From a virus: a stretch of DNA of 40,328 bases. The DNA lies in IMG/VR virus record IMGVR_UViG_3300008266_000135, positions 1 to 40,328 of that record; one strand, 5' to 3'. This document shows, piece after piece, positions 30,326 through 37,994 of this stretch (the first letter of the stretch is position 1; every line of letters starts with the position of its first letter). The notes below the pieces were generated by a model that was given only the letters and a program-made list of their open reading frames with translations, was not told where the DNA came from and did not search any database. The translations under genes and the position numbers were made by a program.

Positions 30326-31794
30326 TGGAGATACAACTTCGTGATTATCAAACCAATGCGATTGAGTCGCTGAGGGATGGTATTCGTCATGGCATCAAGA
30401 ATCAGGTATTGGCTGCTCCTACTGGGGCAGGCAAGACTGTTTTGGCTGCCTATCTTATAGATGAGTGCTACAAGAAGGGTAAGCGTGCCATATTCGTGGC
30501 TGACCGTATTTCACTGATCAATCAAACTAGTAAGACATTTGATGATTACGGTATTCCTCATGGGGTAATGCAAGCACAGCACTGGAGATGTAGACCTTGG
30601 GAGCGCATACAGATTGCATCAGCACAAACCTTGGCAAGACGTAAGTGGCCTGACGTGGACTTTATTGTGGTGGATGAGTGCCATTCTCTACAAAAGACAG
30701 TGCTAAATCGTATCGTTGAGCGTGATGTGGTAACTATAGGACTAAGTGCTACACCTTTTACTAAGGGCCTTGCTAAGTATTACGATGCCGTCAAGTCAGT
30801 AACCACTACAAATAAATTAATCAAGGATGGATTCTTATCTAACTTTGAGATTTATGCTGCCAGTGAGCCTGATATGACAGGTGCAAAGGTAGTTGCAGGT
30901 GAGTGGACTGACGATGAAACTGCTGAGCGTGCTATGCCAATCGTAGGTGACTGCGTGGTTGAATACCTAAAGCATGGTAAGGGTAAGAAGTTTATTGCGT
31001 TTGGATGCAATGTGGTTCACTGCGAGGCGATCAAAGAGCAATTCCTATCTGCTGGCGTAGTGTGTGACCTATATACCTACAAACAAGATGACGAGTATCG
31101 AGAGGAATTAGTCAGAGAGTTTCGTAAGCCTGACTCACAGGTGCGTGGATTGATCTCTGTGGCTGCCTTGTCTAAGGGCTTTGATGTGCCTGACGTAGAG
31201 GTGGTGATTATGGCTAGACCATTACGCTCATCTTTGGCAGAGCACATTCAGATTCTTGGCAGAGGGTTGCGTATCCACCCTGGCAAGAAGGAGTGCATCA
31301 TCTTAGATCACGCAGGTAACTGCAAACGCTTTTGGGGTGAGATGCAAGAGTTCTTAGAGAATGGCGTGTCTGCTTTATGCGATGGCAAGACCAAGGAAAA
31401 AAAAGAGAAGAAAGAGAAAGATGAGAAAGAACCTAGAAAATGTCCTAATTGCTTTCATCTACACACTCCAAGCCCTACTTGTCCTAAGTGTGGTTTTGTA
31501 TATAAAGTAAAGACTGATATACGCCATGAAGCAGGTGAGTTGCAAAAGCTAAACGGTTCAGTAGCTAAGACATCTACCTTGTTTGAGGAACTGGCTTACT
31601 ACGCTCACAGCAAGGGTAAAACACCTGAGCAAGCACAGAAGTTTTGCAGTGCAATGTATAAGAACATTGTAGGCGTATGGCCGAACAAGAAGTTTGCAGA
31701 AGTCACGCCAATTGTGCCTACCATTGAGACCGTCAATAAGATTAAGCATCAACAGATTCGCTTTGCTAAGTCTAAATATAAAAGGAATGTTTAA
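30325..31794 (+). CDS. Superfamily 2 DEAD/DEAH-type helicase (SSL2-like)
   Basis: 489 residues. Motif I APTGAGKT at 31..38, motif II DECH at 117..120, motif III SAT at 141..143 and later ILGRGLRIHPGKKECIILDHAGN for motif VI. After a Lys/Glu-rich linker, CPNCFHLHTPSPTCPKCGF forms a four-cysteine zinc ribbon near 373..390. It is the only helicase seen, so it may open an origin or drive branch migration with ERF. Coupled by TAATG junctions to ParB upstream and the methylase downstream. Confidence 0.93.
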   Translation: MEIQLRDYQTNAIESLRDGIRHGIKNQVLAAPTGAGKTVLAAYLIDECYKKGKRAIFVADRISLINQTSKTFDDYGIPHGVMQAQHWRCRPWERIQIASAQTLARRKWPDVDFIVVDECHSLQKTVLNRIVERDVVTIGLSATPFTKGLAKYYDAVKSVTTTNKLIKDGFLSNFEIYAASEPDMTGAKVVAGEWTDDETAERAMPIVGDCVVEYLKHGKGKKFIAFGCNVVHCEAIKEQFLSAGVVCDLYTYKQDDEYREELVREFRKPDSQVRGLISVAALSKGFDVPDVEVVIMARPLRSSLAEHIQILGRGLRIHPGKKECIILDHAGNCKRFWGEMQEFLENGVSALCDGKTKEKKEKKEKDEKEPRKCPNCFHLHTPSPTCPKCGFVYKVKTDIRHEAGELQKLNGSVAKTSTLFEELAYYAHSKGKTPEQAQKFCSAMYKNIVGVWPNKKFAEVTPIVPTIETVNKIKHQQIRFAKSKYKRNV

Positions 31795-33143
31795 TGAATT
31801 ATCTGTCAGTATGTTCAGGTATTGAGGCTGCTACAGTTGCATGGCATGACCTAGGATGGAACGCATTAGGCTACAGTGAAATAGAGAAGTTTCCTAGTGA
31901 AGTATTGAAACATCATTACCCAACTGTAACAAACTTTGGGGATATGACTAAATATAAGGAGTGGGATTTTGGAACAAATAGATTGGATTTACTCGTTGGT
32001 GGAACGCCCTGCCAATCATTCTCAGTTGCAGGACTCAGAAAAGGACTTGAAGATCCAAGAGGAAACCTCGCTCTCACCTATGTGGGGATTCTTGACAAGT
32101 TTAGACCCAAGTGGTGCATTTGGGAAAACGTGCCAGGTGTCCTCAGTTCAAACGGTGGAAGGGATTTTGGTGCCTTCCTCGGAGCGTTGGCTGAACTCAG
32201 GTATGGGTTCGCATACAGAGTGCTTGACGCTCAAAACTTCGGAGTCGCACAAAGACGCAGAAGGGTGTTTGTTGTCGGATGTTCTACAGGATGGGAATCT
32301 GCCGCAAAAGTATTATTTGAGTCCGAAAGCCTGTCAGGGAATAATACGCAGAGCAGAGGAGCGAGGCAAAGAATTGCCACCTCAACTGAAAGAAGCCTTG
32401 CATATGGTGGCTCAAACCCAGAGTGTGCCGACACCGTAACAAGCAAATGGGCTAAAGGTAGTGGTGGGCCGTCAGGAAATGAATGTGGTTTATTTGTTGC
32501 TCATAAAGTTTATGAAACGCATCCTGCTGATAGCCGAGTAAAAGAAATGGGTGAAACTTGTCAAACAGTAACAAGTCGTTGGGGTACTGGTGGTGGTAAT
32601 GTTCCATTAGTTCAATCATATGGATTTGAGCCTGGTATTGCTAAAAGAGAAGGTAACCCAAATAGGTTTGTAGAAGAACATTCTCCAACTCTTAGGGCTA
32701 ACATGGGTGACAATCAAGTTGCTGTTGCGTATTCCATTCGTGAAGATGCTAAGGCTAATAACTTTAGTGCTACGCCATTAGAAGTTACTCCTGCATTGCA
32801 AGCAACTAGACCTTCAGTTCAATCACATCACGCTCAAACATTTGTAGCTCATACATTTAAGGTGCGTGGTGGCTGTGAAGGTGGTGGCAAAGGCTATCTT
32901 GGTCAAGATGAAGCCGCATTTACTATAAGCACAACTCAAGACCAACAGTTATTTCACAATATGGCTGTTAGAAGATTAACTCCAACAGAGTGTGAAAGAT
33001 TGCAAGGCTTCCCTGATGATTACACAAACATTAAAGATAACTGTCCTGATTCACCACGTTACAAAGCATTAGGCAACTCAATGGCAGTGCCTGTAATGAA
33101 ATGGATTGGTCAAAGAATACAGAAAGTAGAAAATGAAAAATAA
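31794..33143 (+). CDS. DNA cytosine-5 methyltransferase (Dcm type)
   Basis: 449 residues. Motif I VCSGIEAATVAW near 6..17, catalytic PCQ 72..74 in GGTPCQSFSVAGL, ENV 111..113, QRRRR near 154..158, and C-terminal RRLTPTECERLQGFP and ALGNSMAVP. A 200-residue variable region (about 170..370) lacks a clear target-recognition fold and includes the stretch that is also coded in the overlapping +1 frame (31969..32439). Methylation probably protects phage DNA against host restriction. No cognate endonuclease is adjacent, so this is an orphan enzyme. Confidence 0.93.
   Translation: MNYLSVCSGIEAATVAWHDLGWNALGYSEIEKFPSEVLKHHYPTVTNFGDMTKYKEWDFGTNRLDLLVGGTPCQSFSVAGLRKGLEDPRGNLALTYVGILDKFRPKWCIWENVPGVLSSNGGRDFGAFLGALAELRYGFAYRVLDAQNFGVAQRRRRVFVVGCSTGWESAAKVLFESESLSGNNTQSRGARQRIATSTERSLAYGGSNPECADTVTSKWAKGSGGPSGNECGLFVAHKVYETHPADSRVKEMGETCQTVTSRWGTGGGNVPLVQSYGFEPGIAKREGNPNRFVEEHSPTLRANMGDNQVAVAYSIREDAKANNFSATPLEVTPALQATRPSVQSHHAQTFVAHTFKVRGGCEGGGKGYLGQDEAAFTISTTQDQQLFHNMAVRRLTPTECERLQGFPDDYTNIKDNCPDSPRYKALGNSMAVPVMKWIGQRIQKVENEK
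31969..32439 (+). CDS. Overlapping gene in the +1 frame of the methyltransferase
   Basis: A 156-codon frame wholly inside the methyltransferase gene, in +1. It starts with TTG at 31969 and has a perfect AAGGAG at 31956..31961, seven bases upstream. The product is protein-like and ends with YYLSPKACQGIIRRAEERG (115..133) and KELPPQLKEALHMVAQ. I recall that sequences of the form RYFLSPKACAGILRRAEKRGK are frequently predicted as separate phage proteins; that is memory, not a search result. The frame ends at TAA 32437..32439. Function unknown. Possible alternatives: a shadow of a conserved stretch, or the remnant of an ancestral separate gene. Confidence 0.55.
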   Translation: MEQIDWIYSLVERPANHSQLQDSEKDLKIQEETSLSPMWGFLTSLDPSGAFGKTCQVSSVQTVEGILVPSSERWLNSGMGSHTECLTLKTSESHKDAEGCLLSDVLQDGNLPQKYYLSPKACQGIIRRAEERGKELPPQLKEALHMVAQTQSVPTP

Positions 33144-33390
33144 ACCAGCTATGGATTGGTACACATTTAAATATCTAAATGGATCACGCAGAATTATTGA
33201 ACAAATGACCAAACAGCTTGAAGAAATTGGTGATAGCTACAACGAACTTGGCATTGCAGTTGCTAAAGGTGACCTAGAAAAGGCATTGCAACATAACATT
33301 GCAGAACTGGCTAAGTTATCAGGATTGATCATGAAGCGTGTGCAACATGAACGCCAAAAGGATATATCTCTGTACTTAGAGGACTTGTGA
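33133..33390 (+). CDS. 85-residue helical protein, unknown function
   Basis: The ATG at 33133 lies inside the last codons of the methylase and is followed by MDWYTFKYLNGSRRIIEQMTKQLEEIGDSYNELG. Almost wholly helical and likely dimeric, with a basic C-terminus (MKRVQHERQKD). It is expressed from the methylase-ERF stretch. A 87-base gap to the ERF gene holds AT-rich sequence and a possible regulatory word (AACAAAACATCAACAT). No family recognised. Confidence 0.7.
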   Translation: MKNKPAMDWYTFKYLNGSRRIIEQMTKQLEEIGDSYNELGIAVAKGDLEKALQHNIAELAKLSGLIMKRVQHERQKDISLYLEDL

Positions 33391-33477
33391 TTGCACATTG
33401 TGAAATAGTTGTAAATACCTATTGCTAAACAAAACATCAACATTTATCGTAACAATTCATCAACAAAAAGGACTGAA

Positions 33478-34092
33478 ATGAAATCATTAGCTACCGCTTT
33501 AGTAAAAGCACAAAAGGAATTTGAGCCTGCTCGTAAGGATGCAACTAATCCTCACTTCAGATCAAAGTATGCGAATCTATCTGCTTGCGTAGATGCTGTT
33601 AAAGATGCCCTTAATAACAACGGTATTAGTTTAATTCAGAACACGCATGAGTCTGACAATGGCGTAATCGTTGAGACTATCTTCTTGCATGAGTCAGGTG
33701 AGATGCTATCCACTGGTAAGCTACACTTTCCTGCAAGCAAGCAAGATGCACAAGGCTTTATGTCAGCATTGACCTATGCTCGTAGAGGTCAGTTATTAGC
33801 TGCCTGTGGTATTGCACCTGAAGATGATGATGGCAATGAAGCAGTTAAGACTGCACCTAAGCCAGTGGCAAAGAAGCCTGAGCCAAAGGTAGAAGCCAAG
33901 CCTGAAGTTACTATTCCTGATGGTATGTCAGTGCTTGAGTATGCAGAGAAGATGTTTTGGGCAGTAGAGACTATGGATGAACTTAAAGGTCAGTTCGGCC
34001 CATTGTACAAAATGACTGCTAAAGCACCTGATGAGCAAGTAACTATCCTAAACCTATACAACTCTCGCAAGGGTGAATTGGAAGCCAAATGA
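33478..34092 (+). CDS. erf: ERF-family single-strand annealing protein
   Basis: 204 residues. The ERF core is visible as LVKAQKEFEPARKDATNPHFRSKYANLSACVDAVKDALNNNGISLIQN (Y-A-x-L) and QDAQGFMSALTYARRGQLLAACGIAPEDDDGNEA (the S-A-x-T-Y-x-x-R/K motif). The C-terminal part has a Lys/Pro/Glu-rich linker and a short helical tail. It anneals complementary single strands covered by SSB and starts phage recombination. AAAAAGG lies before the ATG. The next gene, an exonuclease, overlaps it by four bases; the two form an annealase/exonuclease pair. Confidence 0.92.
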   Translation: MKSLATALVKAQKEFEPARKDATNPHFRSKYANLSACVDAVKDALNNNGISLIQNTHESDNGVIVETIFLHESGEMLSTGKLHFPASKQDAQGFMSALTYARRGQLLAACGIAPEDDDGNEAVKTAPKPVAKKPEPKVEAKPEVTIPDGMSVLEYAEKMFWAVETMDELKGQFGPLYKMTAKAPDEQVTILNLYNSRKGELEAK

Positions 34093-34811
34093 TAATCACA
34101 TTTGATCTTGAGACTATTCCTGCTCAGAATCCTAGGGTGCTAGAGATGTTTAAGTTAGATGCTGAGCGTGAAAAGCAGTTCATCAAAGCACCTGGCAACT
34201 ACAAAGACGAATCTAAGATTCTTGAGTATGTCAGTGGCAAAGCTGCTGAGATTGATTCAGAAGTAGAAGAAAAGTGGCGTAAGACATCGTTTGATGGTGG
34301 CTTTGGTCATATATGCTGTATTGGGTATGCGATTGACGACTCAGAGCCAGTGACCATTGCAATACCTGGTCAAGACCACGAGTTCAATGAAGTCCGCATC
34401 ATTACTATGTTCTACGATGTATTGCGTGACTCATTCAATGCTAGTCAGTCAATGAACCCTGTATTTGTAGGCCATAACATCATTGGCTTTGATCTACGCT
34501 TCTTGTTTCAGCGATCAGTCGTTCTAGGTATTACGCCACCGTCATTCATACCTTTTGATGCTAAGCCTTGGTCAGATCATGTATTTGACACTATGACTAA
34601 ATGGGCAGGTGCATCAAACCGAGTATCACTTAACAAGTTATGTGAAGTATTTAACATGCCGTTAAAGGGTGCTGAGTTTGACGAGGAGTTTGACGGTTCT
34701 ATGGTTTGGGATGCAGTCAAGTCAGGTGATATTGATAAGGTTGCTACTTATTGTGCAGGTGATGTATACCGCACTAGAGAGATTTATAAGAGGATTGCTT
34801 TCCTTGGTTAG
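34089..34811 (+). CDS. DEDD-family 3'-5' exonuclease
   Basis: 240 residues. MIITFDLETIP gives the first D6-x-E8 pair; VFVGHNIIGFDLRFLFQRS the second D (ExoII); and a late YCAGDVYRTREIYKRI the ExoIII D. This is the predicted PolB-like 3'-5' exonuclease family common in phages with ERF. It may make single strands for ERF or degrade host DNA. The long loop between 25 and 80 is charged and helical. Its end overlaps the NinB-like gene. Confidence 0.9.
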   Translation: MIITFDLETIPAQNPRVLEMFKLDAEREKQFIKAPGNYKDESKILEYVSGKAAEIDSEVEEKWRKTSFDGGFGHICCIGYAIDDSEPVTIAIPGQDHEFNEVRIITMFYDVLRDSFNASQSMNPVFVGHNIIGFDLRFLFQRSVVLGITPPSFIPFDAKPWSDHVFDTMTKWAGASNRVSLNKLCEVFNMPLKGAEFDEEFDGSMVWDAVKSGDIDKVATYCAGDVYRTREIYKRIAFLG

Positions 34812-35046
34812 TCCTACTAGAGCACAATATAAGTTGATGTGGGCAATGCTTTCGGATATTGCTAATCAGGCCAAATGGAATGATTGGCAATTGACCAAAG
34901 AGGAATGGAAGGAATTGTTTACTACCTACCTTTTTGGTCACAGAAAGTTATCCACAAGAGACTTCACGATGGAGCAGATGTCAGATTTAATATGTTTTAT
35001 AGAAGTATTTGCAATTGATAACAACATTAATTTAAGGAATATGTAA
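34804..35046 (+). CDS. NinB-like recombination protein
   Basis: About 80 residues if it starts at the TTG at 34804, downstream of AGAGGA; a longer frame reaches back to 34669 but lies within the exonuclease and does not resemble the family. The part SPTRAQYKLMWAMLSDIANQAKWNDWQLTKEEWKELFT matches the NinB core (R-x-Q-x-x-L-W-x-x-L-x-D-I) and STRDFTMEQMSDLICFIEVFA the second block. NinB of lambda (Orf) loads recombination proteins on SSB-covered DNA, which fits this operon. The start remains uncertain. Confidence 0.8.
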   Translation: MVSPTRAQYKLMWAMLSDIANQAKWNDWQLTKEEWKELFTTYLFGHRKLSTRDFTMEQMSDLICFIEVFAIDNNINLRNM

Positions 35047-35210
35047 TGGACTACTCAGAAGCATTATTAGAGATTAAAAAGATCACCCAAGAAATTCACT
35101 TGGCAACACTCAAGCAAAACTTTGTGTTAGCTCAGCAATTGGCTGATAGTCTTAGTTTTGCCACAGAACAGCTATTTGATGCTTTAGGAGTGCAAATTGA
35201 GCGTAACTGA
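35046..35210 (+). CDS. 54-residue helical protein
   Basis: ATG at 35046 overlaps the NinB-like stop in TAATG. The product, beginning MDYSEALLEIKKITQEIHLA, is a single long amphipathic helical hairpin with Leu/Ala heptads (QNFVLAQQLADSLSFATEQLFDALG). It contains AGGAG near its end that serves the next gene. A small helical partner for NinB or the exonuclease is plausible. Not in any family I know. Confidence 0.7.
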   Translation: MDYSEALLEIKKITQEIHLATLKQNFVLAQQLADSLSFATEQLFDALGVQIERN

Positions 35211-35424
35211 GCGCATGGGCGATGCCATCAAGCCTGAAGAACATTGCAAGTTCTTTACATCATTAATCATTGAGTTTGGTGGCATGAGAGGGGCTGCCGA
35301 TGCCATTGGAGTCAGCTACCAAGCCATTCACAATTGGCGCAGTAGAGGCGTACCATTGGCAAAGGTAAAGCTAATTGAGCAGTTATCTGAAGGTAGAGTT
35401 CATAGGGGGATGTTAAATGGATAG
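35197..35424 (+). CDS. Cro/YdaS-like helix-turn-helix protein
   Basis: 75 residues with the TTG at 35197; AGGAG lies six bases upstream (35186..35190), which favours TTG over the ATG at 35215. The HTH is GGMRGAADAIGVSYQAIHNWRSRGVPLAKVKLIEQLSEG, very like the YdaS/Cro family (G-x-x-x-x-A-x-x-x-G-V-x-x-x-A-V-x-x-W). It is the only Cro-like regulator seen and could bind one of the palindromes of the genome. Overlaps genes on both sides. Confidence 0.85.
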   Translation: MSVTERMGDAIKPEEHCKFFTSLIIEFGGMRGAADAIGVSYQAIHNWRSRGVPLAKVKLIEQLSEGRVHRGMLNG

Positions 35425-35707
35425 ATTTCTTATGTCACAGGCTGATGCAGAAGATCAGTTAGACGAACAGTTTAATGAGCGTGTATGTGAGTTACTCAAT
35501 ACAGAATGGAATCCTGAGCGTTTTGACAATGCAATGGAAGCCATTACAGATGAGTGCTTATATCCATACAAAGAAACGCTTGAGTACGCTATTTTGCATA
35601 ACGACTTTACAGAATATGGCCGAGTCATATTCAAAGCCGTAGAAGAATACTGCATCAAGCAAGCAGAAGATCAAGCCAATTACGAATTTAATAGAGGGTT
35701 AAATTGA
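35417..35707 (+). CDS. Acidic 96-residue protein, unknown function
   Basis: ATG at 35417 follows AGGGGGATG. Highly acidic and helical (QADAEDQLDEQFNERVCELLN, then ITDECLYPYKETLEYAILHND), ends in FNRGLN. The stop overlaps the next start (TTGA at 35704..35707). Likely a protein-binding accessory; it might also mimic nucleic acid. No family recognised. Confidence 0.7.
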   Translation: MDRFLMSQADAEDQLDEQFNERVCELLNTEWNPERFDNAMEAITDECLYPYKETLEYAILHNDFTEYGRVIFKAVEEYCIKQAEDQANYEFNRGLN

Positions 35708-36072
35708 TTACTTATCCATCTCGCAGAAGCGTAGTCAAGATGTTACGCATGGATGTTATTGTCAAAGCAATGAAGAAGCGTGCTATCAGCGTGCATCAAG
35801 TAGCAGAGTTGTTAAATGTTAAGTATGCGTGTGCTAGAAGCTATATCAAAGAACTTGAAATGGCTGGCGTAGTCTACATCCATAAATACGAAAGAACGCC
35901 TGGTGACTTTAGGCCTTTATTTAAGTATGGCAATAAGCCAAACGCACCAAAGCCTGAGCGTATCCCACATTGGGTATACGACCAAGCACGCAGTCCTAGA
36001 CCTTATAGACCTAGAAAAGGAGAAGCACATGATACGAAACCTCGTAGAGACTTGGCGGCAGCGTGGTTCTAA
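35704..36072 (+). CDS. HTH DNA-binding protein
   Basis: 122 residues starting at the TTG at 35704 (GAGGG six bases upstream); an ATG at 35740 is an alternative. A winged or simple HTH lies at about 19..60 (VIVKAMKKRAISVHQVAELLNVKYACARSYIKELEMAGVVY). The C-terminal third is Pro/Lys/Arg-rich with PRPYRPRKGEAHDTKPRRDL, likely disordered and nucleic-acid binding. The last 44 bases overlap the next gene in another frame. Probably a late or middle regulator. Confidence 0.8.
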   Translation: MITYPSRRSVVKMLRMDVIVKAMKKRAISVHQVAELLNVKYACARSYIKELEMAGVVYIHKYERTPGDFRPLFKYGNKPNAPKPERIPHWVYDQARSPRPYRPRKGEAHDTKPRRDLAAAWF

Positions 36073-36340
36073 CAGTCCTAAGCCCATTGTTGATAGTGAT
36101 CCTGATGATTGTTGCACTGGTGATTGCAATCAAGGTAGAAACTGCCCTAGAAGAAAAGAGATAGCTGAAATGAGCAAAATATCTATAAAATGGTTGTATG
36201 CAGTCGGAATTGCATTTGCCGTAGGGCTAAGTATTGGTGAGTTTTTAATCAAAAAGACCATCATAGATGATTGCAAAATCATGGGTATGTCTAGGTTTGA
36301 TAAGGCATATTTACAATGCAGATATACAGATAAGCCATGA
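36029..36340 (+). CDS. Cys-rich single-span membrane protein
   Basis: 103 residues from the ATG at 36029 with AAAAGGAG upstream. The cytoplasmic N-terminus has a short cysteine cluster (DDCCTGDCNQGRNCP), then a hydrophobic span at about 58..75 (WLYAVGIAFAVGLSIGEFLI) and a basic/polar tail with two more cysteines. The CCxxxC...C cluster could bind a metal or form disulfides. The start lies inside the HTH gene. Function unknown; position at the end of the early operon suggests an accessory role. Confidence 0.7.
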   Translation: MIRNLVETWRQRGSNSPKPIVDSDPDDCCTGDCNQGRNCPRRKEIAEMSKISIKWLYAVGIAFAVGLSIGEFLIKKTIIDDCKIMGMSRFDKAYLQCRYTDKP

Positions 36341-36657
36341 ATCCTTACAAGCATCAACAGCTAAGGGCTACCTTTGACCTTACATGGCGTGAAGAATATG
36401 TATTAGGTGTCTTGGCACAATATGGTGATGTCAAGACATCCTTCATCACACATATTGCAGAGTCAGAGAACGTTTACCGTTGGGATAATGCTAAGCGAGC
36501 AGTAGACCGCCTAGTAGAGCGTGGCTTTGTATTAAAAGAGAAAATAGACGGCAAGAGTTACCTGTTACGGTTAGCACATCAGGGAAATGTATACCTCAAT
36601 TACTTAACTGAGTTATACAGTCCTAACGCTTCTTTGCCGTCTTTGCGGCACGCTTAA
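36337..36657 (+). CDS. Winged-helix DNA-binding protein
   Basis: 106 residues; ATG at 36337 overlaps the previous stop (ATGA). LTWREEYVLGVLAQYGDVKTSFITHIAESENVYRWDNAKRAVDRLVERGFVLKEKIDGKSYLLRLAHQGNVYL is a MarR/ArsR-like winged helix: helix-turn-helix, then a beta-hairpin wing. It may be the switch to late transcription or a copy of a host regulator. Its last 35 bases overlap a convergent gene at 36623..36769, so the two operons interfere at their ends. Confidence 0.8.
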   Translation: MNPYKHQQLRATFDLTWREEYVLGVLAQYGDVKTSFITHIAESENVYRWDNAKRAVDRLVERGFVLKEKIDGKSYLLRLAHQGNVYLNYLTELYSPNASLPSLRHA

Positions 36658-36769
36658 ACGCACCTGGCTTAGGATAGGCTTTCTCACCTGGGCGAGCTTT
36701 CCTAGTCTTAGCACCTGCTTTGATTCGCTTACGCTTAGCGTGAATATTTGCGTATAGTCCTCTTGGCAT
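36623..36769 (-). CDS. 48-residue basic phage protein
   Basis: ATG at 36769 with AGGAG five bases upstream. The product starts MPRGLYANIHAKRKRIKAG and continues as a run rich in Lys/Arg ending FKRAAKTAKKR. Proteins starting MPRGLYANIHAKR are extremely common in phages and marked as hypothetical; a DNA- or RNA-binding role is likely from charge. It is the last gene of the late transcript, right after the endolysin. Convergent overlap with the winged-helix gene. Confidence 0.85.
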   Translation of the reverse strand: MPRGLYANIHAKRKRIKAGAKTRKARPGEKAYPKPGAFKRAAKTAKKR

Positions 36770-36777
36770 GCTATCTC

Positions 36778-37242
36778 CTAAGCCTGTAGTCCAGGCAAGT
36801 AAACTGTCTTACCATCCTTCTTGACAGCAGTAAGTGTCTGACACTTTAGGTCATTTGGATCATAGGATACATGCACCCAACCGCTATCAGGAATACCTTG
36901 CGTATAGAACTCTAGGATTACTTGGGTAAACTTAAAGTTCTCAGCAATGTACTTAGCCAAGTCACCGTTAGCTACGTCAGTAATTTCAATGTCGGCAGCT
37001 TGACCTTTGCAATGGTCAGATGTCTTTGATCCACCTACGGCAGCATTGACCTCAGGTGCTCTGTATCCTGAATTGACCTTAACTGACTTGCCATAATGCT
37101 CACGCACAGGCTGTAGGATGTTTTCAGCTAATGCCTTGAGGTTTAGGATAACTGTCTCGTTTGGCGTGTTATCCAAGCCTAAACGTGTAGCTGTATCAGA
37201 TACTGTTAGCTCTTTAAGGCTAAAGTTATTTGTTAGTTGCAT
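36778..37242 (-). CDS. Endolysin, M15 peptidase
   Basis: 154 residues, no signal peptide. Zinc ligands and catalytic residues of the peptidase M15 family are H77 and D84 (SDHCKGQAADI) and H124 (GWVHVSY), with SGYRAPEVNAAVGGSKTSDH the typical stretch. It should cut the peptide stem of peptidoglycan after holin release. E111 in VILEF may be the catalytic base. It follows the membrane protein genes by three bases, a standard lysis block. Confidence 0.95.
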   Translation of the reverse strand: MQLTNNFSLKELTVSDTATRLGLDNTPNETVILNLKALAENILQPVREHYGKSVKVNSGYRAPEVNAAVGGSKTSDHCKGQAADIEITDVANGDLAKYIAENFKFTQVILEFYTQGIPDSGWVHVSYDPNDLKCQTLTAVKKDGKTVYLPGLQA

Positions 37243-37245
37243 GTG

Positions 37246-37743
37246 TTACCCCTTTAGGTTTCTAATTGCCTCTGACTTATCTTTAGAACCTTGGCTAGAA
37301 CCAAAGTAATAAGACACAACTTGCGTTGCAATGCTAAATAATGATCCAAGCACAAAAATAAGGATGTTTTCTTGGCTGTCAGGAAAATCAACAAAGAATA
37401 CCAATGTAGCAATAATCAGAGAGCCTGTTAAAACACCAATTGCAAGGATGGATGTAATGTTCTTGGTAATGAAATGAACGTCAGATTTAGCTATTTCAAT
37501 CTCACGATTGCGTGCAGAATTTCTATCTTGGGCATCAATCTTGTACATCTCTAATTCAATTTCTTTTAGCTTTTCTAAGTTTGCAGGATTGCCTACAAGA
37601 GCAGCAGTAACTCCTTCTACAGTTTTATCAGAAATTCCTAGCTTATCTGCCAACATTCCTACGGCTGCGCCTGCTAATGGGCCACCTAAGGCAGTAGCAA
37701 CACTTGGAGCATAGTTCTTAACTATCTTTAGTAAATCATCCAT
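37246..37743 (-). CDS. Holin-like membrane protein
   Basis: 165 residues. Two clear membrane segments near 98..117 (ILAIGVLTGSLIIATLVFFV) and 127..147 (ILIFVLGSLFSIATQVVSYYFG) follow a soluble N-terminal domain with a GGPLAGAAVGMLADKLG loop and a coiled helix (LEKLKEIELEMYKIDAQDRNSAR). The C-terminus is basic. This build is that of a widespread phage holin family adjacent to M15/lysozyme endolysins. The ATG at 37743 shares its first base with the upstream stop. Confidence 0.85.
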   Translation of the reverse strand: MDDLLKIVKNYAPSVATALGGPLAGAAVGMLADKLGISDKTVEGVTAALVGNPANLEKLKEIELEMYKIDAQDRNSARNREIEIAKSDVHFITKNITSILAIGVLTGSLIIATLVFFVDFPDSQENILIFVLGSLFSIATQVVSYYFGSSQGSKDKSEAIRNLKG

Positions 37744-37994
37744 TATTCTTCTTTCCCTTCTACTTTGCCAATTTTACGACCTGCAATACCGCCTAATGTA
37801 CCAATAGACATGTAAGCAACTGCCTTTAATATTTCTAGGAATATGCCATCAATAGGGGCTAACTCCATGCCTTGATCTTCGTATGCTACAGCCCACATTA
37901 CGCCAATAGCAATAATAAATAGCATGGTAGACAGTATGACGACAATAAACGCCCAAATACGAATCTCAATTTCTTCGGCAGTCATTCTGCTCAT
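37743..37994 (-). CDS. Two-span membrane protein, lysis-linked
   Basis: 83 residues. First helix near 14..35 (WAFIVVILSTMLFIIAIGVMWAV), a loop, then a second hydrophobic helix about 55..71 (LKAVAYMSIGTLGGIAGRKIG). It overlaps the downstream holin-like gene by one base and its upstream partner by four. It may be a second holin or an antiholin. Not assignable to one family, but the lysis context is clear. Confidence 0.8.
   Translation of the reverse strand: MSRMTAEEIEIRIWAFIVVILSTMLFIIAIGVMWAVAYEDQGMELAPIDGIFLEILKAVAYMSIGTLGGIAGRKIGKVEGKEE

Noticed and set aside
32231-32446. Antisense frame opposite the methyltransferase
   Set aside because: Minus strand is not otherwise transcribed here, no ribosome site, and content reflects the opposite strand of a doubly coding stretch.
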